Both the position numbers and the translations under genes were made by a program. Source: Nostoc sp. 'Lobaria pulmonaria (5183) cyanobiont' (GTDB lineage: Bacteria > Cyanobacteriota > Cyanobacteriia > Cyanobacteriales > Nostocaceae). Taken from it: a stretch of 64,000 bases of DNA. The stretch is taken from positions 2,291,501 through 2,355,500 of the forward strand of contig NZ_CP026692.1 in the NCBI RefSeq assembly GCF_002949795.1. The letters are read 5' to 3'. The notes beneath the pieces are model-generated. The model saw only the letters and a program-made list of their open reading frames with translations, ran no database searches and was not told the origin of the DNA. This document shows, one piece after another, positions 9,372-19,000 of this stretch (the first letter of the stretch is position 1; each line of letters begins with the position of its first letter).

Positions 9372-10205
9372 ATGACTTCTATCTCCGATTCCTTTCAAAC
9401 TTTACGCGCTCGCCAACAGTGTGCTTTAATCCCCTTTATCACAGCAGGCGATCCTAACTTAGAAACCACCGCCGAGGCTTTACACATCTTAGATCGCAAC
9501 GGCGCTGACTTCATCGAGTTGGGCATTCCCTACTCCGATCCTCTGGCAGATGGGCCTGTGATTCAAGCAGCAGCAACCCGCGCTTTGCAAAAAGGCACGA
9601 AATTAGAGCAAGTGCTAGAAATGTTGCACACAGAGATTCCTCGCCTAAAAGCGCCGATAATTCTATTTACTTACTACAATCCCATTTTGTACCGAGGTAT
9701 TAAGTCATTTTTGGCGCAAATTGCCGTTGCTGGGGTGCAAGGGTTGGTAGTACCAGACTTACCCTTAGAAGAAGCAGAAGAATTAATCCAAACTGCTGCA
9801 TCTTTCGGAATTGAGGTAATTTTACTCGTAGCTCCTACCAGTTCTAGAGATAGAATTGAAGCGATCGCTCGTCAATCTCAAGGTTTTATCTACCTGGTCA
9901 GCGTTACAGGCGTTACAGGTATCCGCGCTCAAATCCAAGACCGCGTAAAGTATTTATTAACAGATTTGCGAAGCGTCACCAATAAACCCATCGGCGTTGG
10001 TTTTGGCATCTCAGGGCCAGAACAAGCACATCAAGTAAAAGAATGGGGAGCAGATGCAGTGATTGTTGGTAGCGCCTTCGTTAAAAGGTTAGCTGAAGGT
10101 AGCCCAACTGAAGGATTGCAAGCAGTAGAAAAGCTTTGTCAAGAACTTAAAACAGCCATTACAGAAAGTCGGCGCGAAAGTCCATCTCTTCAAGAGGTGG
10201 GATAA
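9372..10205 (+). CDS. trpA: tryptophan synthase alpha subunit
   Basis: A 277-residue TIM barrel that cleaves indole-3-glycerol phosphate and passes indole to TrpB. The catalytic Glu lies in [17 protein letters not shown] near residue 50 and the catalytic Asp in [14 protein letters not shown] near 130. The phosphate site is [27 protein letters not shown] near the C terminus (described here as two adjoining segments, GFGIS and VIVGSAFVK). The start ATG follows array A. In this locus trpA, trpB and trpD are spread over three separate spots with tyrP between, as in Nostoc scytonemin clusters. Confidence 0.96.
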   Translation: MTSISDSFQTLRARQQCALIPFITAGDPNLETTAEALHILDRNGADFIELGIPYSDPLADGPVIQAAATRALQKGTKLEQVLEMLHTEIPRLKAPIILFTYYNPILYRGIKSFLAQIAVAGVQGLVVPDLPLEEAEELIQTAASFGIEVILLVAPTSSRDRIEAIARQSQGFIYLVSVTGVTGIRAQIQDRVKYLLTDLRSVTNKPIGVGFGISGPEQAHQVKEWGADAVIVGSAFVKRLAEGSPTEGLQAVEKLCQELKTAITESRRESPSLQEVG

Positions 10206-10355
10206 ATTCACCCGCAGATTTAGGGAGTGGGGAATGGGGAATAGGGAGTAGGGAATAGGAAATTAGTATCAATTATTTCTCCTTCTTCCCACTGCCCCCT
10301 GCCCCACTGCTCCCCTGCTCCCCTGCCCCCCTGCTCCTCTTTTTCGATTAAGACA
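10206..10355. repeat. G-rich/C-rich low-complexity spacer before tyrP
   Basis: The spacer holds degenerate GGGGAAT/GGGAGTA heptamers (about 10221-10260), then a C-rich run of CTGCCCC and CTGCTCC units (about 10289-10340). The two halves are partly complementary and could pair. This is STRR-type low-complexity DNA, with no gene seen. Confidence 0.6.
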
Positions 10356-11582
10356 ATGAAATTACTGCTGAAATCCTTCAAAATATTAATTTACAGCTTA
10401 CTTATAGTTAGCACCTGTGCGCTTACAGTCTTTGCCCACGATCGCATTGACCACGGACAATACAACTACCATTGGCATTACAATTTACCAGGGCAACAGG
10501 GTTATCTAACTGTAAGAAAGAACGTAACTGACCTGACACCAGCAGAGAAAACAGCCTTTGTCAAGGCGATCAAAACCTTAAAAACGATAATTCCCGCAGG
10601 TAGCAAGCTCAGTATTTACGACCAATTCGTTGCCATACATCTAGGGGCAACACGCTTAATTCATAACCATACAGGGCATTCCGATGGTTCCACCCAAGAA
10701 CTTGCTCATGAAAATGCCGCGTTTTTCCCTTGGCATCGAGAATATATTCGCAGATTTGAACAAGCTCTGCAAGCAGTAGACCCAACTGTTACTCTCCCAT
10801 ACTGGGATTGGACTGACGCCAAAGCACTCGATGTAATTTTTAACGATGACTTTCTTGGCTCTAATGGTCAAGGAGTAACCATCAAAATTCCAAATCAGGG
10901 GAATTTTACAGGTGGCGCTGTGCCTGGGGGTTTCTCTGCTGCAAATGGCTGGGTTATGAATCCAGCATTAAACATTGACACAGATACCGGAATATCTTTA
11001 GGTACATCACTTGTCCGCTTTCTGAGACTACCTCCTGCCAGTGATTACCCTGTGCCTAAAAAAGATATTCAGCGTGTCCTGGCTCTTAATGACTATTCTC
11101 TATTTCGCGCTGCTTTGGAAGGATTTATCTCTATAGATGAGCAGGGTAAAGTCACCCCCGGAGGATTCATCCACAACTACATTCATGGTTTAGTCGGTGG
11201 GGTACAAATAGACGCAAGTACGATACCCATAAAGTTTAAGGGTCTGGGTACGATGAGCAATATACCAAGTTCGCCTTATGACCCAGTGTTTTGGTTGCAT
11301 CATGCAAACGCAGACCGCCTCTGGGCTGAATGGCAAGACAACGGTCATAAAGGTAGCGATTTTTATCCTCCCGATGGTCATAGTCAGCCTTACGGACACA
11401 ATCTGAAAGACCTAATGTGGCCTTGGGACGGCGGTATGTCTACCCCCAAAGCTACGGCGTTAGGAGATTTACTATCGCTATTACCAAATTTTGACTCTAA
11501 CGATTTGGTGCGTCCTATAGATGTTTTGAATCACAGGGAACTGGGTTATACCTACCAAACCCGTGAAAAGAAAACGCAATGA
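10356..11582 (+). CDS. tyrP: exported tyrosinase-like copper oxidase
   Basis: A 408-residue type-3 copper protein that would oxidise phenols. Residues 1-27 form a signal peptide (Lys-rich start, hydrophobic core, VFAHD), so the mature enzyme is periplasmic. The CuA site is marked by HENAAFFPWHREYIRRFE with an upstream His in AIHLGAT. The CuB site is given by IHNYIHGLVGG and DPVFWLHHANADRLWAEW. PYWDWTD is the usual core motif. The length fits bacterial tyrosinases. Its place between trpA and trpB matches tyrP of the Nostoc scytonemin cluster, where a late periplasmic oxidative coupling of monomers has been proposed. That role is inferred. Confidence 0.92.
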   Translation: MKLLLKSFKILIYSLLIVSTCALTVFAHDRIDHGQYNYHWHYNLPGQQGYLTVRKNVTDLTPAEKTAFVKAIKTLKTIIPAGSKLSIYDQFVAIHLGATRLIHNHTGHSDGSTQELAHENAAFFPWHREYIRRFEQALQAVDPTVTLPYWDWTDAKALDVIFNDDFLGSNGQGVTIKIPNQGNFTGGAVPGGFSAANGWVMNPALNIDTDTGISLGTSLVRFLRLPPASDYPVPKKDIQRVLALNDYSLFRAALEGFISIDEQGKVTPGGFIHNYIHGLVGGVQIDASTIPIKFKGLGTMSNIPSSPYDPVFWLHHANADRLWAEWQDNGHKGSDFYPPDGHSQPYGHNLKDLMWPWDGGMSTPKATALGDLLSLLPNFDSNDLVRPIDVLNHRELGYTYQTREKKTQ

Positions 11583-11784
11583 AGATTTCAGCTGTGGCAT
11601 AAGTTCTAAAAAGTTAGAACGAGATGCTTGGAATCCCGCTTCCAAACCTCTCCCCCGCTCCTGAAAGGCTTTGATTCTTACTCCCCTTCCCTTGAAGGGA
11701 AGCGGTTGGGGGTTAGATTTGAGAGAAAGTTACATCCGGCGTAACCAGAGCAAAAAATACTTGAACATAAAAGGATTTTGAATT
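11583..11784. other. spacer between tyrP and trpB
   Basis: About 200 bp with a dispersed-repeat style sequence containing an inverted repeat (TCCCTTGAAGGGA near 11690), then an AT-rich part leading to trpB. A ribosome binding site AAGGA lies just before the trpB ATG. No gene is seen. Confidence 0.45.
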
Positions 11785-13026
11785 ATGGTAAGCATCCAAG
11801 ATATCAACGCTACGCTTTCAACTACGTCTGTGCGACCTGACCTTTTAGGCAGGTTTGGAAAATTCGGCGGTAAGTACGTCCCCGAAACTTTAATGCCTGC
11901 ATTAAGTGAGTTAGAAGCGGCGTTTCATCAATATTGCAATGAGCCGAGTTTCCAAGCAGAACTGCAAAACTTACTACGCGATTACGTAGGACGACCCAGC
12001 CCATTATATTTTGCTGAACGCCTGACAACAAACTACGCTAGACCAGATGGCACGGGGCCGCAAATCTATTTAAAGCGTGAAGATTTAAATCATACAGGCG
12101 CTCACAAAATTAATAATGCTTTAGGTCAAGTGTTGCTAGCTAAACGCATGGGCAAGCAACGGATTATTGCCGAGACAGGTGCAGGTCAGCATGGGGTTGC
12201 GACTGCAACTGTATGTGCGCGGTTTGGTTTGAAATGTGTGATTTACATGGGCGTCCAAGATATGGAACGCCAAGCCCTAAATGTATTTCGCATGAAGTTA
12301 ATGGGTGCAGAAGTTCGTCCAGTAGAGGCAGGTACAGGAACTCTCAAAGATGCGACTTCGGAAGCAATTCGAGATTGGGTGACGAATGTGGAAACAACCC
12401 ATTACATCCTGGGTTCTGTTGCAGGGCCCCATCCCTACCCGATGATTGTCCGTGATTTCCACGTGATAATCGGTGTAGAAACTCGCGCTCAGTCTCTAGA
12501 AAAATGGGGAGGATTGCCAGATATTCTCCTGGCTTGCGTGGGTGGAGGTTCCAATGCGATCGGCTTATTCAATGAATTTGTACATGAACCTTCAGTGCGC
12601 TTAATTGGAGTAGAAGCAGCAGGTGAAGGTGTAGATACAGAAAAGCACGCTGCTACCTTGACAAAAGGAAAAATAGGTGTATTGCACGGTGCAATGAGCT
12701 ATTTACTGCAAGATGATGATGGTCAAATAATTGAAGCTCATTCAATTAGTGCCGGATTAGACTATCCTGGCGTTGGCCCTGAGCATAGTTATTTAATGGA
12801 TCTTGGTCGCGCCGAATATTACAGTGTTACCGATAAACAGGCGTTAGATGCATTTCAAAAGCTTTCGCAACTAGAAGGGATTATTCCAGCCTTAGAAACT
12901 GCTCATGCGATCGCATATCTTGAAACCCTTTGTCCTCAGTTAAAAGGTAGCCCTCGCATCGTCATCAATTGCTCTGGTAGAGGTGACAAAGATGTACAAA
13001 CCGTCGCCAAAGTCCTAATTCCTTAA
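11785..13026 (+). CDS. trpB: tryptophan synthase beta subunit
   Basis: A 413-residue PLP enzyme that condenses indole with serine to give tryptophan. The PLP Lys is in [13 protein letters not shown] near residue 109. Other family segments are [25 protein letters not shown], the phosphate-binding [10 protein letters not shown], and [13 protein letters not shown]. The C-terminal [12 protein letters not shown] is intact. Length and all catalytic segments are normal for TrpB1. The AAGGA ribosome binding site is well placed. It would pair with the TrpA encoded 1.6 kb upstream. Confidence 0.97.
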   Translation: MVSIQDINATLSTTSVRPDLLGRFGKFGGKYVPETLMPALSELEAAFHQYCNEPSFQAELQNLLRDYVGRPSPLYFAERLTTNYARPDGTGPQIYLKREDLNHTGAHKINNALGQVLLAKRMGKQRIIAETGAGQHGVATATVCARFGLKCVIYMGVQDMERQALNVFRMKLMGAEVRPVEAGTGTLKDATSEAIRDWVTNVETTHYILGSVAGPHPYPMIVRDFHVIIGVETRAQSLEKWGGLPDILLACVGGGSNAIGLFNEFVHEPSVRLIGVEAAGEGVDTEKHAATLTKGKIGVLHGAMSYLLQDDDGQIIEAHSISAGLDYPGVGPEHSYLMDLGRAEYYSVTDKQALDAFQKLSQLEGIIPALETAHAIAYLETLCPQLKGSPRIVINCSGRGDKDVQTVAKVLIP

Positions 13027-13039
13027 TTTTCTCTTCTTA

Positions 13040-13192
13040 TCGTCATTTGTCCTTTGTCATTTGTCCTTCGTAAATGACCAATGACCAATACAACTCTTGG
13101 AGAGGCTGCGCCAACAGCTTCTCTACGAGGGGCTGTTCGCGTTCTCTCAGTACAAGTGACCGATAACCAATGACCAATGACAAATGACCAAT
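13040..13192. repeat. STRR heptamer cluster between trpB and trpD
   Basis: Heptamers of the type CATTTGTC and the complementary ACCAATGA/GACAAATG flank a GC-rich palindromic stretch (about 13096-13150) of a class dispersed in Nostoc. The 5' and 3' halves are inverted relative to each other. The rightmost heptamers run into the possible trpD start codons. Confidence 0.65.
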
Positions 13193-14284
13193 ATGATAGC
13201 TGTAACTCAAACTCAACCTGAAAACATCTCCATCCCTTCTGAGTTCTACAACTGGCCAGCTTTATTACAACAGTTGCTAAATCGGCAATCGTTGACGGTT
13301 TCCCAAGCTGCGGATCTGATGCAAGGTTGGCTCACAGATGCCATTCCCCATGTTCTATCAGGAGCAATTTTAGCCGCAATTCAAGCCAAAGGCGTCTCTG
13401 CCGAAGAATTAGTCGGCATGGCCACCGTCTTACAATCCCAATCCCCAGTTCCCAGTTCCCAGTTCCCAGTTCCCCTAATTGACACCTGTGGAACTGGTGG
13501 AGATGGCGCTTCAACCTTTAATATCTCCACTGCTGTCGCTTTTGTTGCCGCAGCCGCAGGGGTAAAAGTTGCCAAACATGGCAATCGTTCGGCATCTAGC
13601 AAAGCTGGTTCGGCTGATGTGTTGGAAGCTTTGGGTATAAATCTCAACGCCACTCCTGAGAAAGTACAGGCGGCAGTGGGTGAAGTTGGAATCACCTTTT
13701 TGTTTGCTCCCGGCTGGCATCCTGCACTCAAGGCGATCGCTACTTTGCGAAAAACTTTGAAAGTGCGGACTGTTTTTAACTTACTCGGCCCGCTAGTAAA
13801 TCCGATGCGGCCGACAGGGCAAATTATTGGTGTCAACGACCCGCTTTTACTAGAGGAGATTGTTCAAGCTTTATCCCAATTGGGATGTCAGCAAGCGATC
13901 GCCCTCCACGGACGGGAACGTTTAGATGAGGCTGGTTTGGCAGATGTCACCGACTTGGCTGTACTCCAAGATAAAAAAGTGCGTTCTCTAACGCTCAATC
14001 CTCAAGAACTTGGTTTGAGTTTTGCACCCACTGCGGCGTTGCACGGTGGAGATGTCCCAGAAAATGCCCAAATCTTGAAGGCAGTTCTCCAAGGTAAAGG
14101 CACTCAAGCGCAGCAGGATGTAGTTGCTTTGAATACAGCCCTAGCACTCCAAGTTGGTGAAGCCATTCATGGGGAAACGGATATTTTAGCAGGTTGTGTT
14201 AAAGGTATTGCCCTTGCCAAGGAAATTCTCCAAAGCGGCGCAGCTTGGACAAAACTAGAACAACTTGCGGAATTTTTGCGCTAG
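13193..14284 (+). CDS. trpD: anthranilate phosphoribosyltransferase
   Basis: Transfers phosphoribosyl from PRPP to anthranilate, the second tryptophan step. The PRPP site [17 protein letters not shown] is near residue 100, followed by [21 protein letters not shown] and [19 protein letters not shown]. The conserved [10 protein letters not shown] is also present. Just before the PRPP motif the sequence [11 protein letters not shown] is written by one CCCAATC and four perfect CCCAGTT heptamers (13437-13471). This looks like an in-frame STRR expansion, because most TrpD proteins have only a short loop there. An in-frame ATG also exists at 13184, but it lies inside upstream heptamers, so 13193 is preferred with low certainty. 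Confidence 0.94.
   Translation: MIAVTQTQPENISIPSEFYNWPALLQQLLNRQSLTVSQAADLMQGWLTDAIPHVLSGAILAAIQAKGVSAEELVGMATVLQSQSPVPSSQFPVPLIDTCGTGGDGASTFNISTAVAFVAAAAGVKVAKHGNRSASSKAGSADVLEALGINLNATPEKVQAAVGEVGITFLFAPGWHPALKAIATLRKTLKVRTVFNLLGPLVNPMRPTGQIIGVNDPLLLEEIVQALSQLGCQQAIALHGRERLDEAGLADVTDLAVLQDKKVRSLTLNPQELGLSFAPTAALHGGDVPENAQILKAVLQGKGTQAQQDVVALNTALALQVGEAIHGETDILAGCVKGIALAKEILQSGAAWTKLEQLAEFLR
13437..13471. repeat. CCCAGTT heptamer array inside trpD
   Basis: One CCCAATC and four perfect tandem CCCAGTT units (35 bp) lie within the trpD coding frame, encoding a Pro/Ser/Val/Gln-rich loop in front of the PRPP-binding motif. The downstream reading frame is kept. Confidence 0.92.
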
Positions 14285-14302
14285 ACGAACCTCTCCTACG
14301 AG

Positions 14303-14334
14303 GAGCTACGGGGTGTACACGCAAGTCTTCTAAA
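14303..14334. repeat. dispersed GCTACGGTGTACACACAAGTC-like repeat
   Basis: One of four copies in the window of a short dispersed sequence; the others are near 28917-28937, 33111-33131 (inverted) and 34392-34410. This copy shares extra downstream sequence (CAAGTCTTCTA) with the 33.1 kb copy. Function unknown. Confidence 0.5.
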
Positions 14335-14354
14335 GCTGCCCTACACCTTGCCTA

Positions 14355-14564
14355 CAATGCCAATGCATCGACCCGCAATGCCAATGCATCGACCTGCAAT
14401 GTGAATGCATCGACCTGCAATGTGAATGCATCGACCTGCAATGCCAATGCATCAACCTGCAATGCCAATGCATCAACCTGCAATGCCAATGCATCAACCT
14501 GCAATGTGAATGCATCAACCTGCGATGCCAATGCATCAACCTGCAATGTGAATGCATCGACCTG
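14355..14564. repeat. 21-bp tandem array B (10 units)
   Basis: Exactly ten tandem 21-bp units of the type CAATGCCAATGCATCGACCTG lie between trpD and the DAHP synthase gene. Variants alternate at a few fixed positions (GCC/GTG, CGA/CAA). The reverse complement matches the unit of the array at 45541-45729 at 17 of 21 positions. Open frames across it on both strands are by-products of the period. Confidence 0.95.
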
Positions 14565-14605
14565 TAAAGATTAGCCCACCCAAACTTATACACAAGGAAA
14601 AATAG

Positions 14606-15676
14606 ATGATTATCATACTTAAGAACGGTACGCCTGTTGATGAAATTACTCGCATTAGCCAAGAACTGAGTGACACTTGGGGAGTCACCGTAGAAAAAAG
14701 CGTTGGCACTCATAAAGTTCTACTGGGGCTAATTGGTGATACCACTAGCATCGATAAATTGCAGATTCAGGAGTTCAGCCCTTGGATTGAGCAAGTATTA
14801 CGGGTACAACAACCTTTCAAGCGGGTAAGTCGAGAATTCCGAGATGGACAAGCCAGCGAAGTTGTTGTACCGACACCTAACGGCCGTGTCTATTTCGGCG
14901 AACATCATCCGATTGTGGTGGTAGCCGGGCCTTGTTCTGTTGAAAATGAAGCGATGATTGTCGAAACGGCAAAGCGCGTGAAGGCAGCAGGAGCGCAGTT
15001 TCTCCGGGGCGGAGCTTACAAACCCCGCACTTCACCCTATGCCTTTCAAGGTTATGGTGAAAGCGCTTTAGATTTGTTAGCAGCAGCGCGGGAAGCTACT
15101 GGTTTGGGTATCGTCACAGAACTGATGGATGCTGCTGATTTATCAGCAGTGGCGAGAGTCGCTGACATCATCCAAATCGGAGCTAGGAATATGCACAATT
15201 TTTCGCTGCTGAAAAAGGTAGGCGCTCAAGATAAACCAGTGCTGCTGAAGCGGGGAATGTCTGCCACAATTGACGAGTGGTTGATGGCGGCAGAATATAT
15301 CATGGCATCTGGAAATCCGAATGTAATTCTTTGTGAGCGGGGAATCAGAACCTTTGATGGTAAATATGCCCGCAATACTTTAGATTTATCGGTGCTTCCA
15401 GTATTGCGATCGCTGACCCATTTACCAATTATGATTGATCCTAGTCATGGTACGGGTAGGTCTGAATATGTTCCATCAATGGCAATGGCTGCGATCGCAG
15501 CTGGTACAGATGCCTTAATGATTGAAGTTCACCCCAATCCTGCAAAAGCTTTATCCGATGGCCCTCAATCTCTCACCCCTGAGAAATTTGACCGCTTGGT
15601 TCAAGAAATGTCAGTCCTGGGCAAACTAGTTGATCGCTGGACTACACCTGTATTCGATCGCATTGGTGGGCGTTGA
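14606..15676 (+). CDS. aroG: DAHP synthase, N-terminal regulatory-domain type
   Basis: Condenses PEP and erythrose-4-phosphate to DAHP, the first step of the shikimate pathway. Residues 1-70 form a ferredoxin-like domain (MIIILKNGTPVDEITRI), as in the Thermotoga-type class I enzymes, where it mediates feedback control. The catalytic barrel shows VVVAGPCSVENE, FLRGGAYKPRTSPYAFQGYG, ELMDAADL, LLKRGMSATIDEW and MIDPSHGTGRSEYV. Length 356 is normal. The ribosome binding site AAGGAAAA precedes the ATG. It is the last gene of the aromatic block, equivalent to aroG of the scytonemin cluster, and is followed by a strong hairpin at 15836-15884. Confidence 0.95.
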   Translation: MIIILKNGTPVDEITRISQELSDTWGVTVEKSVGTHKVLLGLIGDTTSIDKLQIQEFSPWIEQVLRVQQPFKRVSREFRDGQASEVVVPTPNGRVYFGEHHPIVVVAGPCSVENEAMIVETAKRVKAAGAQFLRGGAYKPRTSPYAFQGYGESALDLLAAAREATGLGIVTELMDAADLSAVARVADIIQIGARNMHNFSLLKKVGAQDKPVLLKRGMSATIDEWLMAAEYIMASGNPNVILCERGIRTFDGKYARNTLDLSVLPVLRSLTHLPIMIDPSHGTGRSEYVPSMAMAAIAAGTDALMIEVHPNPAKALSDGPQSLTPEKFDRLVQEMSVLGKLVDRWTTPVFDRIGGR

Positions 15677-15765
15677 ATAATAGAGTGATGAATTGTGGTC
15701 ATCTACTGTGCAATGTCCACATACAGCAGATTTGAAGGAAAGTGAGGTACACAACGATTCGTCTG

Positions 15766-16722
15766 TTACCCAGATATAAAGCGTGTTTTACTCCTGAATT
15801 CTGCTGTATTATTAGCTGATTTTTTGCAAATGGCTAAACCCGAACAATAGATTCTTTTGTCTAAAAAATCTATTGTTCGGGTTTTCTTAAAAAGAGTATA
15901 AAATCTCGAACTACCTATTTTTTTAAGTTCGTGCATACTTCTGACAACCTTTGTAACTAAATTTCTGGGCGTAAATCTGACGCTTTCAGTCAATATTTTA
16001 TTTTTCATCCCAGGAACAATAACAGTTTTATTTTTCATTAAGCCCCGATAACCAATTCTAGCGACAGTTTCCGTATCCATCATTCTGTTAACGCTAGCAA
16101 TCTTGGAATTTTCCATTGCAGCATTTTGTTGGAATTTCGATGCTGTTGGCCCTGGACAAAGAACAGTCACGCTGACACCTGTGCCTTCTAATTCATTAGC
16201 GATCGCTTCTGAAAATGATAATACATAGGCTTTAGTAGCAAAATAAACTGCCATTAAAGGCCCTGGTTGAAAAGCAGCCGCTGAGGCCACATTTAATATT
16301 TTTCCATAGTTTTGCTCGACCATATCTTTGAGGAACAACTTAGTTAAATGAGTCAGGCTGACTATATTTACCTGAAGCATTTTCAGTTCCATGTTGAGGT
16401 CTGTTTCGCTAAATGCTCCATAAGTCCCAAAGCCAGCATTGTTAACTAGCACATCAATCTTGATGGATGCTTGCTGAAGTTCTGTAAAAATTTCTTCTGG
16501 AGATGTAGAAATAGATAAATCCTTAACAAAAATTTTGACAGAAATACCAAATTTTTGCGGAAATTCATCTATAATTTCAGTAAGTTTTTGTTCATTCTTA
16601 TCTACTAAGACAAAATTATAACTATGACGAGCAAAAATCTGGGTTAATTGATAGCCTATGCCACTAGCCGCTCCTGTAATTAGGGCAGTTTTTTTTTGCC
16701 GACTTTCAGATGTTTTATTCAT
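15766..16722 (-). CDS. short-chain dehydrogenase/reductase
   Basis: A 318-residue frame with a classical SDR core of about 260 residues. The NAD(P) motif TGAASGIGYQL is near residue 16, NNAGFGTYG near 93, and the catalytic Ser-Tyr-Lys in NVASAAAFQPG and YFATKAYVL. The substrate is unknown; the closest relatives by motif are DltE-like SDRs. The last 40 or so codons run through an 18-bp perfect hairpin (15836-15884) that looks like a terminator, so the native stop codon has probably been lost and the C terminus is an extension. It is convergent with aroG. A similar SDR is encoded at 44434-45234. Confidence 0.85.
   Translation of the reverse strand: MNKTSESRQKKTALITGAASGIGYQLTQIFARHSYNFVLVDKNEQKLTEIIDEFPQKFGISVKIFVKDLSISTSPEEIFTELQQASIKIDVLVNNAGFGTYGAFSETDLNMELKMLQVNIVSLTHLTKLFLKDMVEQNYGKILNVASAAAFQPGPLMAVYFATKAYVLSFSEAIANELEGTGVSVTVLCPGPTASKFQQNAAMENSKIASVNRMMDTETVARIGYRGLMKNKTVIVPGMKNKILTESVRFTPRNLVTKVVRSMHELKKIGSSRFYTLFKKTRTIDFLDKRIYCSGLAICKKSANNTAEFRSKTRFISG
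15836..15884. terminator. perfect 18-bp-stem hairpin, likely bidirectional terminator
   Basis: AAACCCGAACAATAGATT (15836-15853) pairs perfectly with 15867-15884 around a 13-nt loop. On the + strand it is followed by TTCTTAA, so it suits termination of the aromatic operon ending with aroG. It lies inside the predicted 3' coding part of the opposing SDR gene. Confidence 0.75.
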
Positions 16723-16930
16723 GCTAAAAAAATGGCGAATGTGAATTAATTAATTTAATTTTTATGAATTTAGCTACAGCAATATATAATGTTCGCTGTA
16801 GTTATTTCTATGCAGACAAGAAATGATGCTATCCACCTGAAACCAGTTTGCTGCAATCAAGCATAGTAAACGCAAATATAAAAAACTGTATCTATATAAA
16901 CAAGAGCAAGAATATTTAATATCGTCATCA

Positions 16931-17899
16931 ATGGCACAGTATAATTCTGTTACTATAACTGACGTGCAAGCAGCACAAGAACGAATTTTGGGGATTGCCC
17001 ACCGCACACCCGTGCTGACTTCTAGAATCGTTAACGATCGCACCAATAGCCAAGTATTCTTTAAATGCGAAAACTTTCAACGCACAGGGGCATTTAAATT
17101 TAGAGGCGCGTACAATGCTTTAGCCCAACTATCGGTAGCAGAAAAAAAAACAGGCGTTATCACCTATTCATCGGGAAATCATGCCCAAGCGATCGCTTTA
17201 GCTGGACAATTACTAAATATTCCTACCACTATTGTCATGCCTGATGATGCACCTGTTGTCAAACAAACTGCTACTCGTGGTTATGGCGCAGAGATAATTT
17301 TGTACAATCGCCAAGACACAAACCGGGAAGAATTAGCTCAAAATTTAGCACGCGATCGCAATCTCACACTCATTCCCCCTTACGATCATCCCCATGTAAT
17401 CGCTGGACAGGGAACAACTGCTTTAGAACTGATCCAAGAAGTTGGTGAATTGGACTTATTATTAGTTTGTTGTGGCGGTGGCGGATTACTTTCAGGGTGT
17501 GCGATCGCAGCCAAAGCACTTCTACCCAATTGTAAAGTAATCGGCGTAGAACCAGCACTTGGCGATGATGCGACCCGCTCTTTTCACACTAAAACTCTAC
17601 AAACTGTCAAAAATCCTGATACCATCGCCGATGGTGCGCGAACTCCTAGCCTTGGTCAAATTACTTTTCCCTTAGTGCTGGATTACGTCGATGATATGGT
17701 AACGGTATCGGAAGAAGCGATTCTTCGCACCATGTTTTTTTTGTGGGAACGTCTGAAAATTGTTGTTGAACCCACCGGAGTACTCGCCGCCGCCGCTTTA
17801 CTCGAAGGTGTAGTGAAAGCACCAGAGGCGAGAATTGGTATCATCATCAGCGGTGGAAATGTAGATTTGGCGCAAGTTTGTAAATTATTTTCTCTGTAG
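16931..17899 (+). CDS. threonine dehydratase / serine racemase-like PLP enzyme
   Basis: A 322-residue fold-type II PLP enzyme without the C-terminal ACT-like domain of biosynthetic IlvA. Visible segments are the PLP Lys in RTGAFKFRGAYNAL near residue 54, SSGNHAQAIALAG, and the phosphate loop CCGGGGLLSGCAIAAK. The length and motifs match catabolic threonine dehydratase, serine racemase and threo-3-hydroxyaspartate ammonia-lyase, which cannot be separated by eye. It is transcribed divergently from the SDR gene, with a 208-bp AT-rich intergenic region for both promoters. A link to serine or threonine turnover is inferred. Confidence 0.88.
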   Translation: MAQYNSVTITDVQAAQERILGIAHRTPVLTSRIVNDRTNSQVFFKCENFQRTGAFKFRGAYNALAQLSVAEKKTGVITYSSGNHAQAIALAGQLLNIPTTIVMPDDAPVVKQTATRGYGAEIILYNRQDTNREELAQNLARDRNLTLIPPYDHPHVIAGQGTTALELIQEVGELDLLLVCCGGGGLLSGCAIAAKALLPNCKVIGVEPALGDDATRSFHTKTLQTVKNPDTIADGARTPSLGQITFPLVLDYVDDMVTVSEEAILRTMFFLWERLKIVVEPTGVLAAAALLEGVVKAPEARIGIIISGGNVDLAQVCKLFSL

Positions 17900-17986
17900 G
17901 ATTGTAATTAAAAACATCGTTTCCAGGTTCATTATGTATGGTTCTGCCGTGAATTTGATCGGCGGGGCTTCTAAATAATCCCATAT

Positions 17987-18676
17987 TTAATTGATTATCC
18001 TGGATAAAGAACTTTTTTTATAGCGTCGGCTAATTACTAAACTTGCTCCAATTAAACCGATACCAATTAAACTTGTAGTCGCCGTTGGTTCTGGAACCTC
18101 TTGAGGAGTTTGCAAGGTGAAATTCAGTTTAGCTAAACCTTGAGAAGGGGTTCCAGAGGTATTAAGTTGGTCTTGTTCAGTAAAAGTGATTGTGCCTGTA
18201 GCATTTTGGAATAAACCTGTTCCCCCAAAGATGGTAATAGTACCACCACCTTTAATAAAGCCTTCGGCAAAATTAATTTCAGCGCTGTCACTTGCTTTGC
18301 CAAATAATTCATTAGCACCACCATAATACCTGTCAGAAAATGCAAGTTCGTCCTCTAAACCAAACACGCTTGGGTTTGAGTTAAAGGTATATTTATTAAT
18401 TGATGGATTTTCAATAGGCTCAAGTTTGCCATAGTCATCACTAAGAAAGAAATCTAACCCATAAGGAGCCTTTTTGGTACTTTCACCTTTGATAGTTGCT
18501 CTAATAACTCCTAAGTCTGGTCTAAAGGTTGGGTCAAAATTGACAAATGTATTGTAGTCAACACTAAACTTATAATTATTATAATTATCTTGTGCTTTTG
18601 CAGTTTGCATATTTGAACCCAAACTGACTATAGTTAAGGTCGCAGAAATTAGCCAGCCTATACGTGAACCAAACAT
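17987..18676 (-). CDS. PEP-CTERM sorted exoprotein
   Basis: A 229-residue secreted protein. The N terminus is a signal peptide (about 28 residues, ending near TAKAQD). The C terminus has the PEP-CTERM tripartite tail: VPEPT, a hydrophobic helix (SLIGIGLIGASLVI) and a basic end (SRRYKK). PEP-CTERM proteins are processed by an exosortase system and are usually exported to the envelope or exopolysaccharide. The middle (FNFTLQTP-like beta-rich repeats of a TFEQ/FTEQ kind) resembles cyanobacterial PEP-CTERM proteins of unknown function. It stands alone and no exosortase gene is in the window. Confidence 0.85.
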   Translation of the reverse strand: MFGSRIGWLISATLTIVSLGSNMQTAKAQDNYNNYKFSVDYNTFVNFDPTFRPDLGVIRATIKGESTKKAPYGLDFFLSDDYGKLEPIENPSINKYTFNSNPSVFGLEDELAFSDRYYGGANELFGKASDSAEINFAEGFIKGGGTITIFGGTGLFQNATGTITFTEQDQLNTSGTPSQGLAKLNFTLQTPQEVPEPTATTSLIGIGLIGASLVISRRYKKSSLSRIIN

Positions 18677-19000
18677 AGTTGTCCTTTTTTGATTAAAATA
18701 ACAAAGTTACCTAACGTAAAAATTCTGTTTAACTTTTAAAAAAATATAAGTATTTGATGGTGGGTAATACCCTGAAAACCTTGAGGTAGTGGGTATTGCC
18801 ACCCTACGAACAAGTTACCAAATATAGATTTACTTAATAAATAACCTCTAATAGTGATTAAACAAATTTTATACAATGTTATTTAATACATTTTGTTAAT
18901 AACTCCTAAAAAATAGGATAAATTTATTTATTGACGACTTCAATGATTTATTTGTTGATATTGAATGAATTATTTTTATATCTAGTTGCATAAAATATTA
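18677..19000. other. AT-rich gap upstream of the PEP-CTERM gene
   Basis: About 320 bp, mostly AT-rich, with a short GC-rich patch (GTGGGTAATACCC... near 18759-18810). It probably holds the promoter of the PEP-CTERM gene reading leftwards. No ORF or clear motif is seen. Confidence 0.4.

Noticed and set aside
13381..13836. 151-codon frame antisense to trpD
   Set aside because: Lies entirely within trpD, which has all family motifs; no independent signals.
14245..14713. Open frames over array B, one on the + and two on the - strand
   Set aside because: They overlap trpD and aroG ends and consist of the repeat only; by-products of the 21-bp period.
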